From positions 1,054,001-1,118,000 of the forward strand of contig CAJQUW010001409.1 in NCBI GenBank assembly GCA_907163375.1: DNA of 64,000 nucleotides, written 5' to 3'. The position numbers and the translations under genes are program-made. Positions within the stretch are counted from its first letter, which is position 1. Every line of letters begins with the position of its first letter. This DNA is from Prostheceraeus crozeri. Its lineage: Eukaryota > Platyhelminthes > Polycladida > Euryleptidae. Shown piece after piece: positions 50,443 through 62,645 of this stretch. A model generated the notes under the pieces. That model ran no database searches, was not told the DNA's origin, and saw nothing but the letters and a program-made list of their open reading frames with translations.

Positions 50443-53400
50443 ATGCGACCAATGTCACGATCGCAAGTACTCCTATAGTACAGTTTCTAGAAAAACTATC
50501 AAGCAGTTGTTCTAACGGATTTGTTGATATGTTAACACAGATACTTTTTGACAGTTTTTTAATTTTGCGCGTGGGTCTACAACTACGATATCATTGATGC
50601 AATTAACTTTGAGGTAAGGGTCAATATATCATTGCGAATTAAACATTGTTAAAGCTGCTAGGAGAAATTTTTGTACAATGATAGTATTTGGAGCCATTAT
50701 CGCAAAGTCTTTTTTGCAGAGTATTTGTGCAAGCTTCCATTTTGGCATCGCTAGAACACCGTCGTATTTAAAGCTGTTCGAAATGTAATTATTTTTTAGA
50801 AAATAACGGAACCCAACTATCAGCTTTCATTCTAGTACCTACGATTATGTGGACAAAAATCGTACATTTTCAATTATTCATGGCATGCAATTTTTCTAAT
50901 GTGCGACTTCTCAGTGGAAGCTTTGCAACCAGCCTCTTTTCAATCCTGGTTCAACATCGGAAAAGCTCCACCTTATAAGATTTCCTGTGGTTGCTTTTGA
51001 CCCCTTTGAGCATATCGTGCTTCCTACTTGATGTCTTGTCGCTATCGGGAAAATGCTCAGAACCAGCGAGACTTATTTGAGATGGCTGAGACCTCAGCGC
51101 TGTGTATGGCTGGCGTCCCTTATTGTCACCGTATCACAGCTGACGTCATCACCGAGAACCGTTCGACGCGTGGCGAGAGAACTGCGCCTCGAGTTGCAAA
51201 TTGACGGCGCTAAATCAACTTAACTGATGCTCTAGTATTGATACGGACCAGCTTAAAAAATTGACCGGAGTACACCTTTAAGTCGAAAGCATGCTTAGGG
51301 TACCCATTGAAACCGTTTTAATTTCTTTCAAATCAGATTTGAGCTCTTCAAACAGCAAGGAATGTGCCTATATCAAAATATTTTAGAATAGTAATTCTTG
51401 CACAAATTTCCTTGATCATAAAATATTTATAGATTAACTTAAGTAAATATCGCCTCACTCTTTTTGGTTCATAACTTTCAATTTAAAAATTGATTACCTA
51501 GCAAGAACATTAATTCTGAACTTCTGATAGATAATATCTTTAAAGTTTGCATCTTAATTTATCCAGTATCTGCTTAACGTCTTCAAGGTATTGATGGAGT
51601 TTAAATGGATGACTCAAACAAAATTTATCAATATTTCATCAGACATTCGGGTGATACGACTAGTCACATTCGAGCCATTTTCTGGTTTCCAACCCGGCCG
51701 GAGTATTCAATTTCCCTTTCGATTGAGTGTAAGATATTATTTACAGATAATATTTACTAGGTCACGCCTCATTTTCTGCTAGCGTTAAATCAAGACTGAT
51801 GATGCCAATGTGAATTACATCTTAAAGGTGAAAAATGTTGACTGAAATAGTTGGTTTTGGTGAATAACAGCAAAATGAGAAATTTGGAAAGAACGTCGAT
51901 TTTCTGTGGGATCCTCCGACTAAACATAGTCATCAAGGAAAATGAAAAATACAGTATTTGTTAGAATGCATTTTTAAGCACAAGTTAGTGTCCTGAGGTG
52001 AAGAATAATAGTCAAACTGATTTAGCTGGTCTTCAAATTTAGTTGCTGATAACTATGATTGATAGTTGTGAGGTCTACTTATAATTTATGCGGTTAAACG
52101 TCCTCAAAAATAAACCCCCATGTTTGTGTCATACTGGATGATACTTGACCTAGTCAATAAAGTTGATAATATTGCTCTGATTAACTTCTCATGCTTGCGA
52201 GTTATTTCTATTCTCCTTTATACATAACGCTCGCTTCTGTTCATATTTCTTTTGAAATAATATTTGATATCTTGATGTGGTAGCTTTAGTTGACGGTTAA
52301 TATTGCATCTTGGAGGCTGAAGCCCTAGATTCGATTACGAGGATTCTTCAATTGAGGATCAAGGTCAAATCCACCAAGACGCGCAGTTATTTTTACGTCT
52401 GTGAAAGTTATGCAATAAAATCTGTCTAACAAGATAAAAATTCGCGCAAAGAGATAGCACCATAAACTTGAGCAATTAAACGCCAATCAGATGAAAATTA
52501 ACCGGATCGGAATTTGATCGAGAGTAGGCCTATCCGGTACATAGATCTTCACGTCATGTGTTCAGACAGTCGATGAAAGAAGATCATGATACGTCCAGTA
52601 AAATTTGTCTTCTGAATATGCATAACTGTTGCTTGCTGAGGCATGCGAATTTTAAGTCTGTCGATGATCGTTATTTCCTCCAAATGATTTCATCTTTATG
52701 TCATTCATTAAGCCACAATGAACATTCAACAGAATAATGATTATTTAAGAAAAATAGGCACCGCTACTGCATTAGTCACTATTATTAGTTATGTATTGTG
52801 TTTCATGACCTTACAACTCTTTTTTGTACACTGACAGTGACCTGATGTAGGCGTAACATGAATGACGCAAGCTATAGACGGTCGGGAATGAAAGTTATTT
52901 AACTAATTATTCAGCCAGGTACAGCAGCAACGCGTTTTAAATGTCATACCTTTCAAATCGAATTGACCCATGGGCAAATGTTTCTGTTAGATTTTCTGTT
53001 TAAACGGTAAGTTAAGAGCTTTGGAGATTTGGTGATGATGAATAGTTTCCCCCCACAGATATAATTTCAGTTTTCAGACGTTTTCAGTTGCACAACTGAG
53101 TTCGTGCAATTCCGTGGTAATTTCTTCAAAATTGCAAATATTTGCTAGTCTCACATTTGGTACCGGGTCTCAACTCGAGTTCATTCAATAAAAATGAAAA
53201 AAACTAACTAAACTGTATGCACACTGGAGCTTTAATTAATACTGTGGTGCTACTGTACCTATTATGCTTACTCTATGCAGCTGACTTTATGGAAACGACG
53301 GCATACAGGCAGCCGAACTAGAAAACTGCGAGGCGGTGAATCTCTAATTCATTAACTTTTACTTCGAAATCGAAACATGAAAACAACAAATAGGCAGTTA

Positions 53401-53551
53401 CAGAGAAGATTTCTTTAGGCCATTCAGCAGAGAAGGTAAAAGAAATTGACATGTTCACTTTATGAAAACTTCTGTACTAAAAAATGGTTTTCTAAAGAAA
53501 ATGACAACGATTGAGTCACTAAAAGACACCACCACCGTTGATTCCCCGACC
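50443..53551. other. Non-coding DNA
   Basis: No supported gene, RNA or repeat. ORFs here are under 75 codons and lack motifs. Confidence 0.4.
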
Positions 53552-53638
53552 GCACTCGATTGACCCAGGAATCGAACCGAAGTCCGCGGTGGAGACGACC
53601 TCGCACCTTCTTCACTAGGCCACACCGACGGTTCAAAA
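53552..53638 (-). repeat. tRNA-derived SINE head
   Basis: On the minus strand TGGCCTAGTGA (A box, 53612-53622) is followed about 35 bp later by GGTTCGATTCC (B box, 53568-53578), a tRNA-like RNA polymerase III promoter. A perfect tRNA cloverleaf is not formed, and the flanks extend into a non-tRNA body (about 53480-53551), so this is a SINE rather than a gene. Confidence 0.65.
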
Positions 53639-54085
53639 GGAATGCGAGTGAAGCCAGAAGACATCTCCAAGTGATATCAACAACCTATTGTCCTATTATT
53701 ATTATTGACAAAATGCCACCAGCATTAATTTTGTAACGAGACAGCGTATCAGCCCGTCATTCGACTACGTCACACTGTAGATTGACAACGAAGATCTCTC
53801 GTAGTATATTGAATATCTAAGGAGAATAACAATTATCAAGTAAATAAAAGACACCAACACCCTTGATCAATCAAGGAGCAAAAATGAAAGAAATTAATAA
53901 TTCTTTTGACACCCCCTTATTGCCTTGAAATGCTTATGAACTGAATTCAAACTTTTCATGTTGGCTTGGTGTCTATACATTGCTCACTCTTTTCCGAAAT
54001 ATGAACAATCTCTTGTTAATTGACTTAACTTTTTTGCTTTGTTTAATTATGCTTCATCTTTGGTGAGCGATCGATCCCAGTGATT
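53639..54085. other. Non-coding DNA up to PLE-B
   Basis: AT-rich and without genes. It contains ATGCTTCATC (54049-54058), repeated at 56789-56798 beyond PLE-B. Confidence 0.4.
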
Positions 54086-54132
54086 TCATAATTCAAATGC
54101 ACCAATTATGAGAAAGAAGAAAACCACGTATG

Positions 54133-54174
54133 GCCGACATGTTTCATTTACTCTTCAGTAAACATCATCAGGGC
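54133..54174 (-). ncRNA. Hammerhead ribozyme, left arm of PLE-B
   Basis: On the minus strand: GCC, CTGATGA (54165-54171), stem II TTTACT/AGTAAA with a GAAG loop, GAAA, CATG, TC, GGC. All core positions match the consensus CTGATGA / GAAA / TC, with stem I GCC/GGC. Confidence 0.85.
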
Positions 54175-54266
54175 AGAAATTTTATAGCTATGTACAATCG
54201 GATTGAAATACTAAAATGACAGCAAGATAAAAATCAATAGATACAACAAGAGCAGTGATTGGCTGC

Positions 54267-55012
54267 CTATGTAACAAAGATTCGTAGTGCGATCGTGGTT
54301 GCATGTTCATTCAATATCGTCTGTTTGTTCGCTTTCATGGCCAAAGTTTCAGCAATTTTGGTATAGACAGTGCGACACAAAATTGAGAAATTAGCAGATG
54401 AAGCGGCGTGCACATGCTTAGTGATTTCAGTAAGGGTCGGACTACCGCTGATATGTTCACGAATGCGAGTGGACAAGTGCCTCCGAGTCTCGCCAATGTA
54501 ACAGCAACTGCACTGCTCACATTGAAATTTATAGATAATGTTAGAGGAGAGACCCATCGGCACCTTGTCCTTATTCGGGAAAATATCGATAGTCTTCATG
54601 GTTTTATAAACAGGCAAGAGACGATATACGGTGGGGAGAATGTTGTTTATAGCTCGAACAGATTTGATAGTTTGATCCTCTTTGGATTTCAGATAAGGCA
54701 ATTTCAAGATAACGTAATTACGCTCAGGTTTGTCACTACGAGAATTCAAAACTTTGTTCTCAATTTCATTTTTGATTTTAGTAATGAAGTGGTCATTGTA
54801 ACCATTTTGTCTAAATATACTTTTGATTTGGATAAAAGATTTTTCAAAGTTCTCAGTTGTAGAATTCAGTTTTTAGCTCTAAAAATCAACGATCTGATCG
54901 CAGATTTTTTGTAATTGTTCGGCGCATGGGCATGGTTAGGAATATAACGACCGGTGTTCGTAGACTTCAACTTCCACTGAAATTCAACGATAGCGTTGGA
55001 ATTATCGACAGA
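54267..55012 (-). pseudogene. PLE-B reverse transcriptase tail and GIY-YIG endonuclease, left arm
   Basis: The last 160 codons (to 54267) hold the nuclease: YKFQCEQCSCCYIGETRRH, then STRIREH. Upstream, the same protein continues in another frame through KSIFRQNGY (frameshift near the AGAGCTAAAAAC run, shared by both arms) to the arm edge at 55012. The reverse transcriptase palm is missing, so the copy is 5'-truncated and cannot transpose alone. Confidence 0.82.
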
Positions 55013-56605
55013 TTCAAAAATTATCTTAACGCCTTAAATTCAGTTCATGAAAATATACAGTTCACACTCGAAGTTCAGAAAAATAACAAGCTTGATTTTC
55101 TTGATGTTTCTGTCGATAATTCCAACGCTATCGTTGAATTTCAGTGGAAGTTGAAGTCTACGAACACCGGTCGTTATATTCCTAACCATGCCCATGCGCC
55201 GAACAATTACAAAAAATCTGCGATCAGATCGTTGATTTTTAGAGCTAAAAACTGAATTCTACAACTGAGAACTTTGAAAAATCTTTTATCCAAATCAAAA
55301 GTATATTTATAGTCCGGGAGCTAGCGTGAAGTTGTGCAGGGAACGAGGTTGTACATAAAACTTTCACATGGCATAGTACACCTCTAACCTACTGCAAAAC
55401 TTCGCGTCTGCCGGATCAGATCATTTGCTTTTCAGAAATAGAGATGATAACACAATCCTATGTATTTCCAGTGGTAAAATTGTGACATGTAAGGTGTTGA
55501 CTCCATTTTTTCGAATTTTTGCTCATAAAAGTTACACAAATTGGTATTTTGTTGAACTGGTTATTATAGAAATCATCTACAGATCATGATCTTTCAAATG
55601 AGCTGTCATTCAGTGACAGAGGATGAAGTAAAGTGTACAAACAGACACTTTTCGTTGGTGTAACTGCAAATTTTAACATAGAAATTTCAGGAAAATTGTT
55701 GATATACTTTAATGAAAAGTGTCTGTTTGTACACTTTACTTCATCCTCTGTCACTGAATGACAGCTCATTTGAAAGATCATGATCTGTAGATGATTTCTA
55801 TAATAACCAGTTCAACAAAATACCAATTTGTGTAACTTTTATGAGCAAAAATTCGAAAAAATGGAGTCAACACCTTACATGTCACAATTTTACCACTGGA
55901 AATACATAGGATTGTGTTATCCTCTCTATTTCTGAAAAGAAAATGATCTGATCCGGCAGACGCGAAGTTTTGCAATAGGTTAGAGGTGTACTATGCTATG
56001 TGAAAGTTTTATGTACTACCTCGTTCCCTGCACAACTTCACGCTAGCTCCCGGACTATTAGACAAAATGGTTACAATGACCACTTCATTACTAAAATCAA
56101 AAATGAAATTGAGAACAAAGTTTTGAATTCTCGTAGTGACAAACCTGAGCGTAATTACGTTATCTTGAAATTGCCTTATCTGAAATCCAAAGAGGATCAA
56201 ACTATCAAATCTGTTCGAGCTATAAACAACATTCTCCCCACCGTATATCGTCTCTTGCCTGTTTATAAAACCATGAAGACTAGCGATATTTTCCCGAATA
56301 AGGACAAGGTGCCGATGGGTCTCTCCTCTAACATTATCTATAAATTTTAATGTGAGCAGTGCAGTTGCTGTTACATTGGCGAGACTCGGAGGCACTTGTC
56401 CACTCGCATTCGTGAACATATCAGCGGTAGTCCGACCCTTACTGAAATCACTAAGCATGTGCACGCCGCTTCATCTGCTAATTTCTCAATTTTGTGTCGC
56501 ACTGTCTATACCAAAATTGCTGAAACTTTGGCCATGAAAGCGAACAAACAGACGATATTGAATGAACATGCAACCTCGATCGCACTACGAATCTTTGTTA
56601 CATAG
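55013..56605 (+). pseudogene. PLE-B reverse transcriptase tail and GIY-YIG endonuclease, right arm, interrupted
   Basis: It starts after motif C with LNSVHENIQFTLEV and LDFLDVSVDNS, then GRYIPNHAH. A frameshift follows near 55250, then the 748-bp foldback insertion (55310-56057). The nuclease part resumes afterwards. A TAA replaces the CAA of the left arm at 56348-56350, inside the Cys-finger of the nuclease. The end IALRIFVT and stop are at 56605. The palindrome centre supplies 33 codons missing from the left arm. Confidence 0.82.
55310..56057. mobile_element. Foldback transposon 2, inserted into PLE-B
   Basis: Arms of about 345 bp (55310-55657 and 55711-56057) are near-perfect inverses. 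Ends are TAGTCCGGGAGCTAG. The TTA at 55307-55309 is repeated at 56058-56060, and the intact left PLE-B arm has a single TTA there, so a 3-bp duplication is directly proven. Subterminal GCAGGGAACGAGG matches foldback 1. Confidence 0.9.
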
Positions 56606-56697
56606 GCAGCCAATCACTGCTCTTGTTGTATCTATTGATTTTTATCTTGCTGTCATTTTAGTATTTCAATCCGATTGTACATAGCTATAAAATTTCT

Positions 56698-56739
56698 GCC
56701 CTGATGATGTTTACTGAAGAGTAAATGAAACATGTCGGC
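56698..56739 (+). ncRNA. Hammerhead ribozyme, right arm of PLE-B
   Basis: GCC, CTGATGA (56701-56707), stem II TTTACT-GAAG-AGTAAA, GAAA (56727-56730), CATG, TC (56735-56736), GGC. The core equals the left-arm copy and fits the consensus fully. Confidence 0.87.
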
Positions 56740-56786
56740 CATACGTGGTTTTCTTCTTTCTCATAATTGGTGCATTTGAATTATGA

Positions 56787-58635
56787 TATGCTTCATCAGT
56801 TATCAAAGGAGTTCAAGTAGGGAACTTCCATGGAGTCTAACAATTAAAAATTCATGTTGCCCATGATACTGATGGAGACTGTGATGAGATTTGCATAGAG
56901 GAGCATGCTGTGTGCAGACCTATCTATGCACGATCTTGTGTAGCTTTTCTTCTTCTACAGCTTCTCTGCCATTTTTCACATTTCTATTATTTTGCTAACC
57001 GTTGGTTTACTCACACTTCTTTCCTTTCAACCGTCAAATCTGTACTTGACGAGCTTGAATGTTGTGGGTGACAACTCCGCACATTTTAGACGGCATAAAT
57101 TTTTAAGATATTTGTCAGTTGGGTGATCAGCTGATTATGGCTCCAAACTGCGACTGCTTAATGAATAAGCTCAATTACCATTTCATCTTAAACGGAATAT
57201 GCTTCCATCATTCAATAAGGTTCGTACACACATTTGTGGTGAATCGTCAGACGAATTGAATATTCGAAACAATCAAGAGGTTAACACATTGGAACCCCTC
57301 GATTGTAGATTTGGAAGCCCAAGTCTATGATAAGTTGATCGATAATACAGCATGAGATTCAGCTATTATGAAGCATTTAATATTGAATTCTTTTGATTCA
57401 TCCATTTCTTTATCTAATTTTACATGGTTAGTTGGCCATAATTTACTGTTATCTGTGTCACTATATATTCTACGACCACTCGAATTTTGCTGTAGCTTTG
57501 TCTTGATGTCTTAAAATTGTACCCTATGTCATCCATATGATTGTATTGCCATTTGACCAATTTGCAAACTTTGCAAACTTTGCATATTATCATTAAATCG
57601 ATGCAATCATGCTTTTTGAGCTTGTCCCAATTAATTTTGGCCAAATGTACTTCGTTTACATAATTATCGGATTGGCAACTAGCTGTGATGCTCGTGAGAA
57701 CATTTGCATAGCAAGTCAATAAGAAGGTTGCACCATCATCGAAACAAAAGAATCATGTACACGGTTCTATTGAATTGATTTCAATTTTTTGCTTTTCAAT
57801 CATTTAATTGATTTTGTCATTCGTTAACAATGAATTAACTGTCTTTGAAATTCTATACAATCAGTCATCTGAAATTGCAACTACAAAGCAGTCAATTAAG
57901 TGGAATAGAAATTCTATGCAATCAACGAATTGAAACTGGAATTATTAAGCAATCAATCAGTCTATATGTTTGAGATGCCTATAATAAGAGATTGAATCTC
58001 TCAGATGGTCTTGCTGTTTGTTGCAATAGTTTTTGAATGATGAATGAACAACTAGATATTAGAAGGCGCGCGTGTCGCGTCCTGCTGTCAATGACAGGCC
58101 TCCCTGAGAGTAGTGGACTACTGATAAACAAAAACTTGTCTTCTTCATGATCAAATGCTAAGTGTCAGACAAGTCCGTCAGTGGCCGTGAAAGCAGCATA
58201 AAAATTATTCATTGAGTATCTGAATAATGTAGGCCTAATTTTAGTATAATGGCGGACAAAAACATCTAACAGAAATTTCTTTACGAGCAAGTAATTTGTT
58301 ATTATAGGAACTTGAGTCAATCAATTGATTGACAAACGAAATTGATGCAATCAATTAATTGAAATTCGCTGGCCATGTGTGACAAAGAAACATCGCTAAA
58401 TAAAATATCAGTTATTAGCAAATTGAACTGAATTAGGAACACCCTCTAATGCTATTTAAATATTAAGTCTAGGCATCCTCAGAAGTCGTAGATTCAAACC
58501 TTGTCAGACCCATGTAATTCGAATGGTAATCTATCAAACGTTATATTCATTTCAATCATTGTTAATGCCATCTATTGTGCTTTTATTTAATGCCTAACAT
58601 TACATGTAGTGCGGTACGACATAGCCGGAGAGTGT
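56787..58635. other. Non-coding DNA with CAATTGATT-rich patches
   Basis: No gene. The words AATTGATT, CAATCAATT and ATTAATTGAA cluster at 57768-57960 and 58310-58380 in roughly inverted order, which might be worn transposon ends. Confidence 0.4.
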
Positions 58636-59010
58636 ACCCAGTGGAAAAAGTCAATGGGCTTGCAACAATGCGTCGTCACCCGTCAGAGATTGTACTGTTG
58701 CCACGTTAGATCGCCCGCTATCTGTACGCTTCCGTTTTAGTTCCTGCCGAGTCGCCAGCGGGCAGCCGCCAGGGGACCAAAAAACTCGATTCACTGCTCC
58801 TATACAGAAGCAGAGAAGCGAAACGGAGAAGAGGTTTAACGTTTGAATCTTTGCTCCGAAAACATGAAAGTGGAGCAATTTGAATTCCAGAATGTAAACA
58901 GACCAACTAGTCATGCTCGGCGAGGTTGTACCCTTCGCAGAAGTTGTCCATTTGTCACTTAACGCAGGCGACAAGTTGCCGTCATACAGGCATTGGGTCA
59001 CAGACGGTGG
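58636..59010. mobile_element. MITE-like repeat, copy 1 (CAGTGGAAAAAGTC end)
   Basis: The left end is CCAGTGGAAAAAGTCAATGGG. The rest, read on the minus strand, aligns with the element at 63056-63286 through CGACGGGTGxCGACGCA and CCTGxATGAC..TAAGTGAC words. This copy has an extra middle part (about 58720-58900). Confidence 0.55.
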
Positions 59011-60467
59011 GTATGGAACATGGTATTCCCCTGATTATGGAACATTCTTCAAATGCGACGATTTTGTGTTCGAGAGGGAGTCTTAAGTGAACATCGTAGC
59101 TTGATTCTGATGACTTTGGTAAAGGAATTAATTACCTGAACGAGATAATTAAGAATAAATTGTTTCCTTTGAATCTGAAAAGTCTTTATCGCTATCTGCA
59201 ATTCAAATTGGGTTGGAAGGCTCATCTAATTGCACGGCTGATGAAAATCAAACTTCAATCTAAGGTCAATTTTTGATTTCGGTAAGCAGAATTTCTTGCC
59301 GCTGCACTGTGCGATGAACTTTATTTGCAATAAGTTCTTCGAGGGACTTTCTCATCATCTGCAGTTTTCATTGAGGTTGTACAGTAGGTGAAGATGCAAC
59401 TTTATTCCGACTTTGAACTGAATTTTCAAATTAAATTGAGTATTTATCGTCTGTCACTCCGATTTAAACTAACTTGTTATTATCGGCTTGTTTAATGCAG
59501 TTTCGTGTATTAATCATTTATCCTAGGTTGTATGACACGTAGTAAGCATTTTGGTTGAAGTTTAATGCTGATAGATTTCATTTATCAACTATATTCAAAT
59601 GAATTGGATTGATTTCATGTAAATGTTTAGTAAAAGTTATTTAATTTATAAGATAGATTGGCAATTACGGCACTTCCGATGTTGACTGTTATAAAAGAGC
59701 GATTAAGTAAATATGTCAGCTGGCAAATTCAGAAAAGTGGCTTAAAATTGATAACACTGTGATGCTATCCATTGCTAATATCATAATAATTAGATAGGGC
59801 CTATCAATTTAACTTTTGATAGTGACAAGCAAAGTTGCACAGCCGGTATGAAATTCGATTCATTTTGTTGCGCCGGTAGTGTGTCTTCAAAAGTTGTTCA
59901 CCATTATCACTGCCAGTAACGTCTGTCGCGTCAGGTGTCACGCTGTGTATAGTTTCTCCCCAATAACTTCCTAATGAAAAAAGCTTTTCCTAACCGGTGA
60001 AATCTTCCATTATTTGGCAGCTTTTGTAGTTTTAAATACTTTATAGCTCGCATTATCTTACCGGAATCATAGTACTTTACTAGATTGAGTAAAATACTTC
60101 TGTATCGTCTGCATCTTAAATTTTCTAAGGCAAGGTCTTTATCAACAGCTCTTCTTAAAGCTTATCGCAAACTTAATCAAGGACATGTTTGCGGTAGATC
60201 ATCTGCAAGTATCTTAACTATAATCATTACAAAGTAAGTGTATATCTGTATGTACTCAACATTTAATAATTTCCATACTTTTTTGAGCAAATTTGAGATA
60301 TAAATCTAGCATGTTAATTAAGTGAGTATTCCATATTCATTTCAAGGTAAGCAATATAAAAATCAGTGAAGGTAAGCAATACTCGTGTATAGCATCAGCA
60401 GTGCAAGACGGGCTTAAGTGAATATCCCTGTATGTTTATTTGAAAATGTCTTGACTAAAAAGCATGT
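59011..60467. other. Non-coding DNA
   Basis: No features recognised. It ends with ATGTTTATTT (60432-60441), repeated beyond PLE-C at 61494-61503. Confidence 0.4.
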
Positions 60468-60530
60468 TTTGTTGATAGGGAAGAGTCAAAAATAATTGGA
60501 TGTTATCTTATTTTTTTTTAATACTATTAA

Positions 60531-60562
60531 TTTCAATCACTTCTCAGTGATCATCTTCAGGC
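60531..60562 (-). ncRNA. Degenerate hammerhead-like core, left arm of PLE-C
   Basis: CTGAAGA, stem ATCACT-GAGA-AGTGAT and GAAA are kept. The stem III and TC cleavage site are replaced by TTAATAG, so self-cleavage as in the other PLEs is not expected. Confidence 0.5.
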
Positions 60563-60981
60563 AAAAAGGAATTTTAGCGTTGACTTTTACGCAAGATTCA
60601 AAATATTTTGTACAATGATATCATAAAAATATGATATGGAAGGGATATAGGAAATGGAGAATATATATATATGTATGAGGCAGGTAGTTATGGGTTACAT
60701 AGTACCAGTAGCATAGAAAACAATGACCTGACTGAAATGTTAGTGGTACACAAGTAAAATTTGAATCCTAAGTATCAGAAAAAGAGAAAATCCCTGTAGC
60801 TGTTCAGTTCATGTTTGTTGTTAGTTTTTGGTTTTAATTTGTTGATATAAAAAGCTTCTTTTAGACGAAGATTACTTGCATCATGGTCATGTGCTAGAAT
60901 TGATGCTATGAGGTTGCTCTAAATGCCACTAATCTTACATCGGCAACACTACGATTTTTCCATATTTGCTGCAAAGAGCAT

Positions 60982-61176
60982 ATGACAACTGCTGATTCGT
61001 CCATCAGAAAACCTTTGAACAACTGTCAAACGAACAGCATCATATCATCAATTCTAGCACATGACCACGATGCAAGTAATCTTCGTCTAAAAGAAGCTTT
61101 TTATATCAACAAATTAAAACCAAAAATTAACAACAAACATGAACTGAACAGCTACAGGGATTTTCTCTTTTTCTGA
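60982..61176 (+). pseudogene. PLE-C GIY-YIG endonuclease C-terminal fragment
   Basis: Sixty-four codons. SSILAHDHDASNLRLKEAF is followed by INKLKPKINNKHELN, the end of a PLE nuclease with its Glu and Lys-Pro-x-Ile-Asn pattern. Everything before it is missing. The left arm carries the same sequence inverted from about 60,909 back to 60,780. Confidence 0.7.
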
Positions 61177-61390
61177 TACTTAGGATTCAAATTTTACTTG
61201 TGTACCACTAACATTTCAGTCAGGTCATTGTTTTCTATGCTACTGGTACTATGTAACCCATAACTACCTGCCTCATACATATATACATATTCCCCATTTC
61301 CTATATCCCTTCCATATCATATTTTTATGATATCATTGTACAAAATATTTTGAATCTTGCGTATAAGTCAATGCTAAAATTCCTTTTCGC

Positions 61391-61430
61391 CTGAAGATGA
61401 TCACTGAGAAGTGATTGAAATTAATAGTAT
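61391..61430 (+). ncRNA. Degenerate hammerhead-like core, right arm of PLE-C
   Basis: CTGAAGATG, ATCACTGAGAAGTGAT and TGAAA, identical to the left arm. The cleavage site is likewise lost. Confidence 0.5.
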
Positions 61431-61503
61431 TATAAAATAAATAAGATAACATCCAATTATTTTTGACTCTTCCCTATCAACAAAGTACCCTGGATGTTTA
61501 TTT

Positions 61504-62181
61504 TAACAATAACCTTACACACTATTAGCAAGTCGTCTGAGTTGGTGTAGTGAGTAACTCTCAACCTTTACATTCTTCAACCAACTTCAACCACAACCGT
61601 ATCAATCTTTGATCAGATCTAGGTAGATACTTGTAATTTTTCTTAGATACTTGTAATCTCGATTTTGCGTATTTATGGATCTTGACCAAAGTGTGTTCTT
61701 GACTAGTTTTACGAAATTGAATCTATGAATTCGCACTGCTCAAGAACTATCATTTGCCGGTATGAATCCCCTCGTCTAGAGAGCTTTCTCCTGGTGTGGG
61801 AACAAAAATTCCATTCTTTATTGAGCTCAACTTAGTGCTCGATAGTTGTTTCATTATTCTGTCAATGACAATAAATATTTCTGTTTGAAATTTGTAGAAA
61901 ATATTTCTCAATGCTCTTCAACGGAGAGTACGTGTTCTTGCATTAGTTGAAGTAGGTTCCTCTGTCTGAATATTTTTCGGAATTCTTCAGGGCTATAGGT
62001 GCAGAGAGTTTCACGGATATTGATTGACGGATTCCAAATATCCTCACACAAATCATAAATTCAGAAAACTACAGATTCTCACGCAAATTATAGAAGTGCG
62101 TAAATCGTTTGTAAAAAGAAATCGTTTTACTAAATTTGTAGAAAGACAGTCGCTATCTTTGACATCGCACAAGCAAAATGA
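61504..62181. other. Non-coding DNA
   Basis: No supported gene or repeat. Confidence 0.4.
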
Positions 62182-62645
62182 GGATCTTTTCCGTTATACC
62201 CCTCCACTAATGCATTTCCTTGAAATCAAAATATTAAGCCCCCTCCACTCAAAAAACACGAAACTTTAATCCAAATTATCTTTTGTATACCTTACCTCTA
62301 TGAAGGAGGACAGAAGGAGATGATGTCTCCCAAAATATGCTGAAAACAGTTTTCATTACTGGCTAACATTCGTGATGCTAACTACCACACATATCCTATT
62401 AACATATCCTACTACACTGACTGATACAATGTCAACCTTACGTTAAGATCGTGCGAAGACGCCATTATATGAGTCATTTGTATTATATGAGTCATGAGTC
62501 ATTTTTTATTGCAGTGACATTCGGAAGAAGGATAGGCAGTATCTACGCATCTATATTTTCTATTGGACTGAATTGTTGATAAAGTTTGAGAGGAATGACA
62601 GTGGAGGGGGCTTAATATTTGGAGGGGGTATAACGGAAAAGATCC
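62182..62645. repeat. Inverted-repeat element with GGATCTTTTCCG ends
   Basis: The left sequence GGATCTTTTCCGTTATACC and inner ATTAAGCCCCCTCCACT are found inverted at the right (to 62645). The interior of about 350 bp has no ORF with motifs. It could be a MITE or a local inverted duplication. Confidence 0.5.

Larger units (their letters stand above)
54086..56786. mobile_element. PLE-B: palindromic Penelope-like remnant, split by a foldback element
   Basis: The left arm (54086-55012, minus) and right arm (55111-56786, plus) are inverse copies of one PLE 3' portion around a 98-bp centre. The right arm contains the 748-bp foldback. Arms differ by only a few bases. Outer flanks share ATGCTTCATC, a possible 10-bp target duplication that would extend the element to 54059-56788. 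The family is different from PLE-A and PLE-D. Confidence 0.85.
60468..61484. mobile_element. PLE-C: short palindromic Penelope-like remnant
   Basis: Arms 60468-60915 and 61035-61484 are inverse copies, each beginning TTTGTTGATAGGG from outside. Both contain a nuclease tail and a hammerhead-like core. ATGTTTATTT on both outer sides (60432-60441, 61494-61503) could be a 10-bp target duplication. Confidence 0.75.

Noticed and set aside
53552-53638. A functional tRNA gene
   Set aside because: A and B boxes are present, but acceptor and anticodon stems do not pair as a tRNA; a SINE head fits better.
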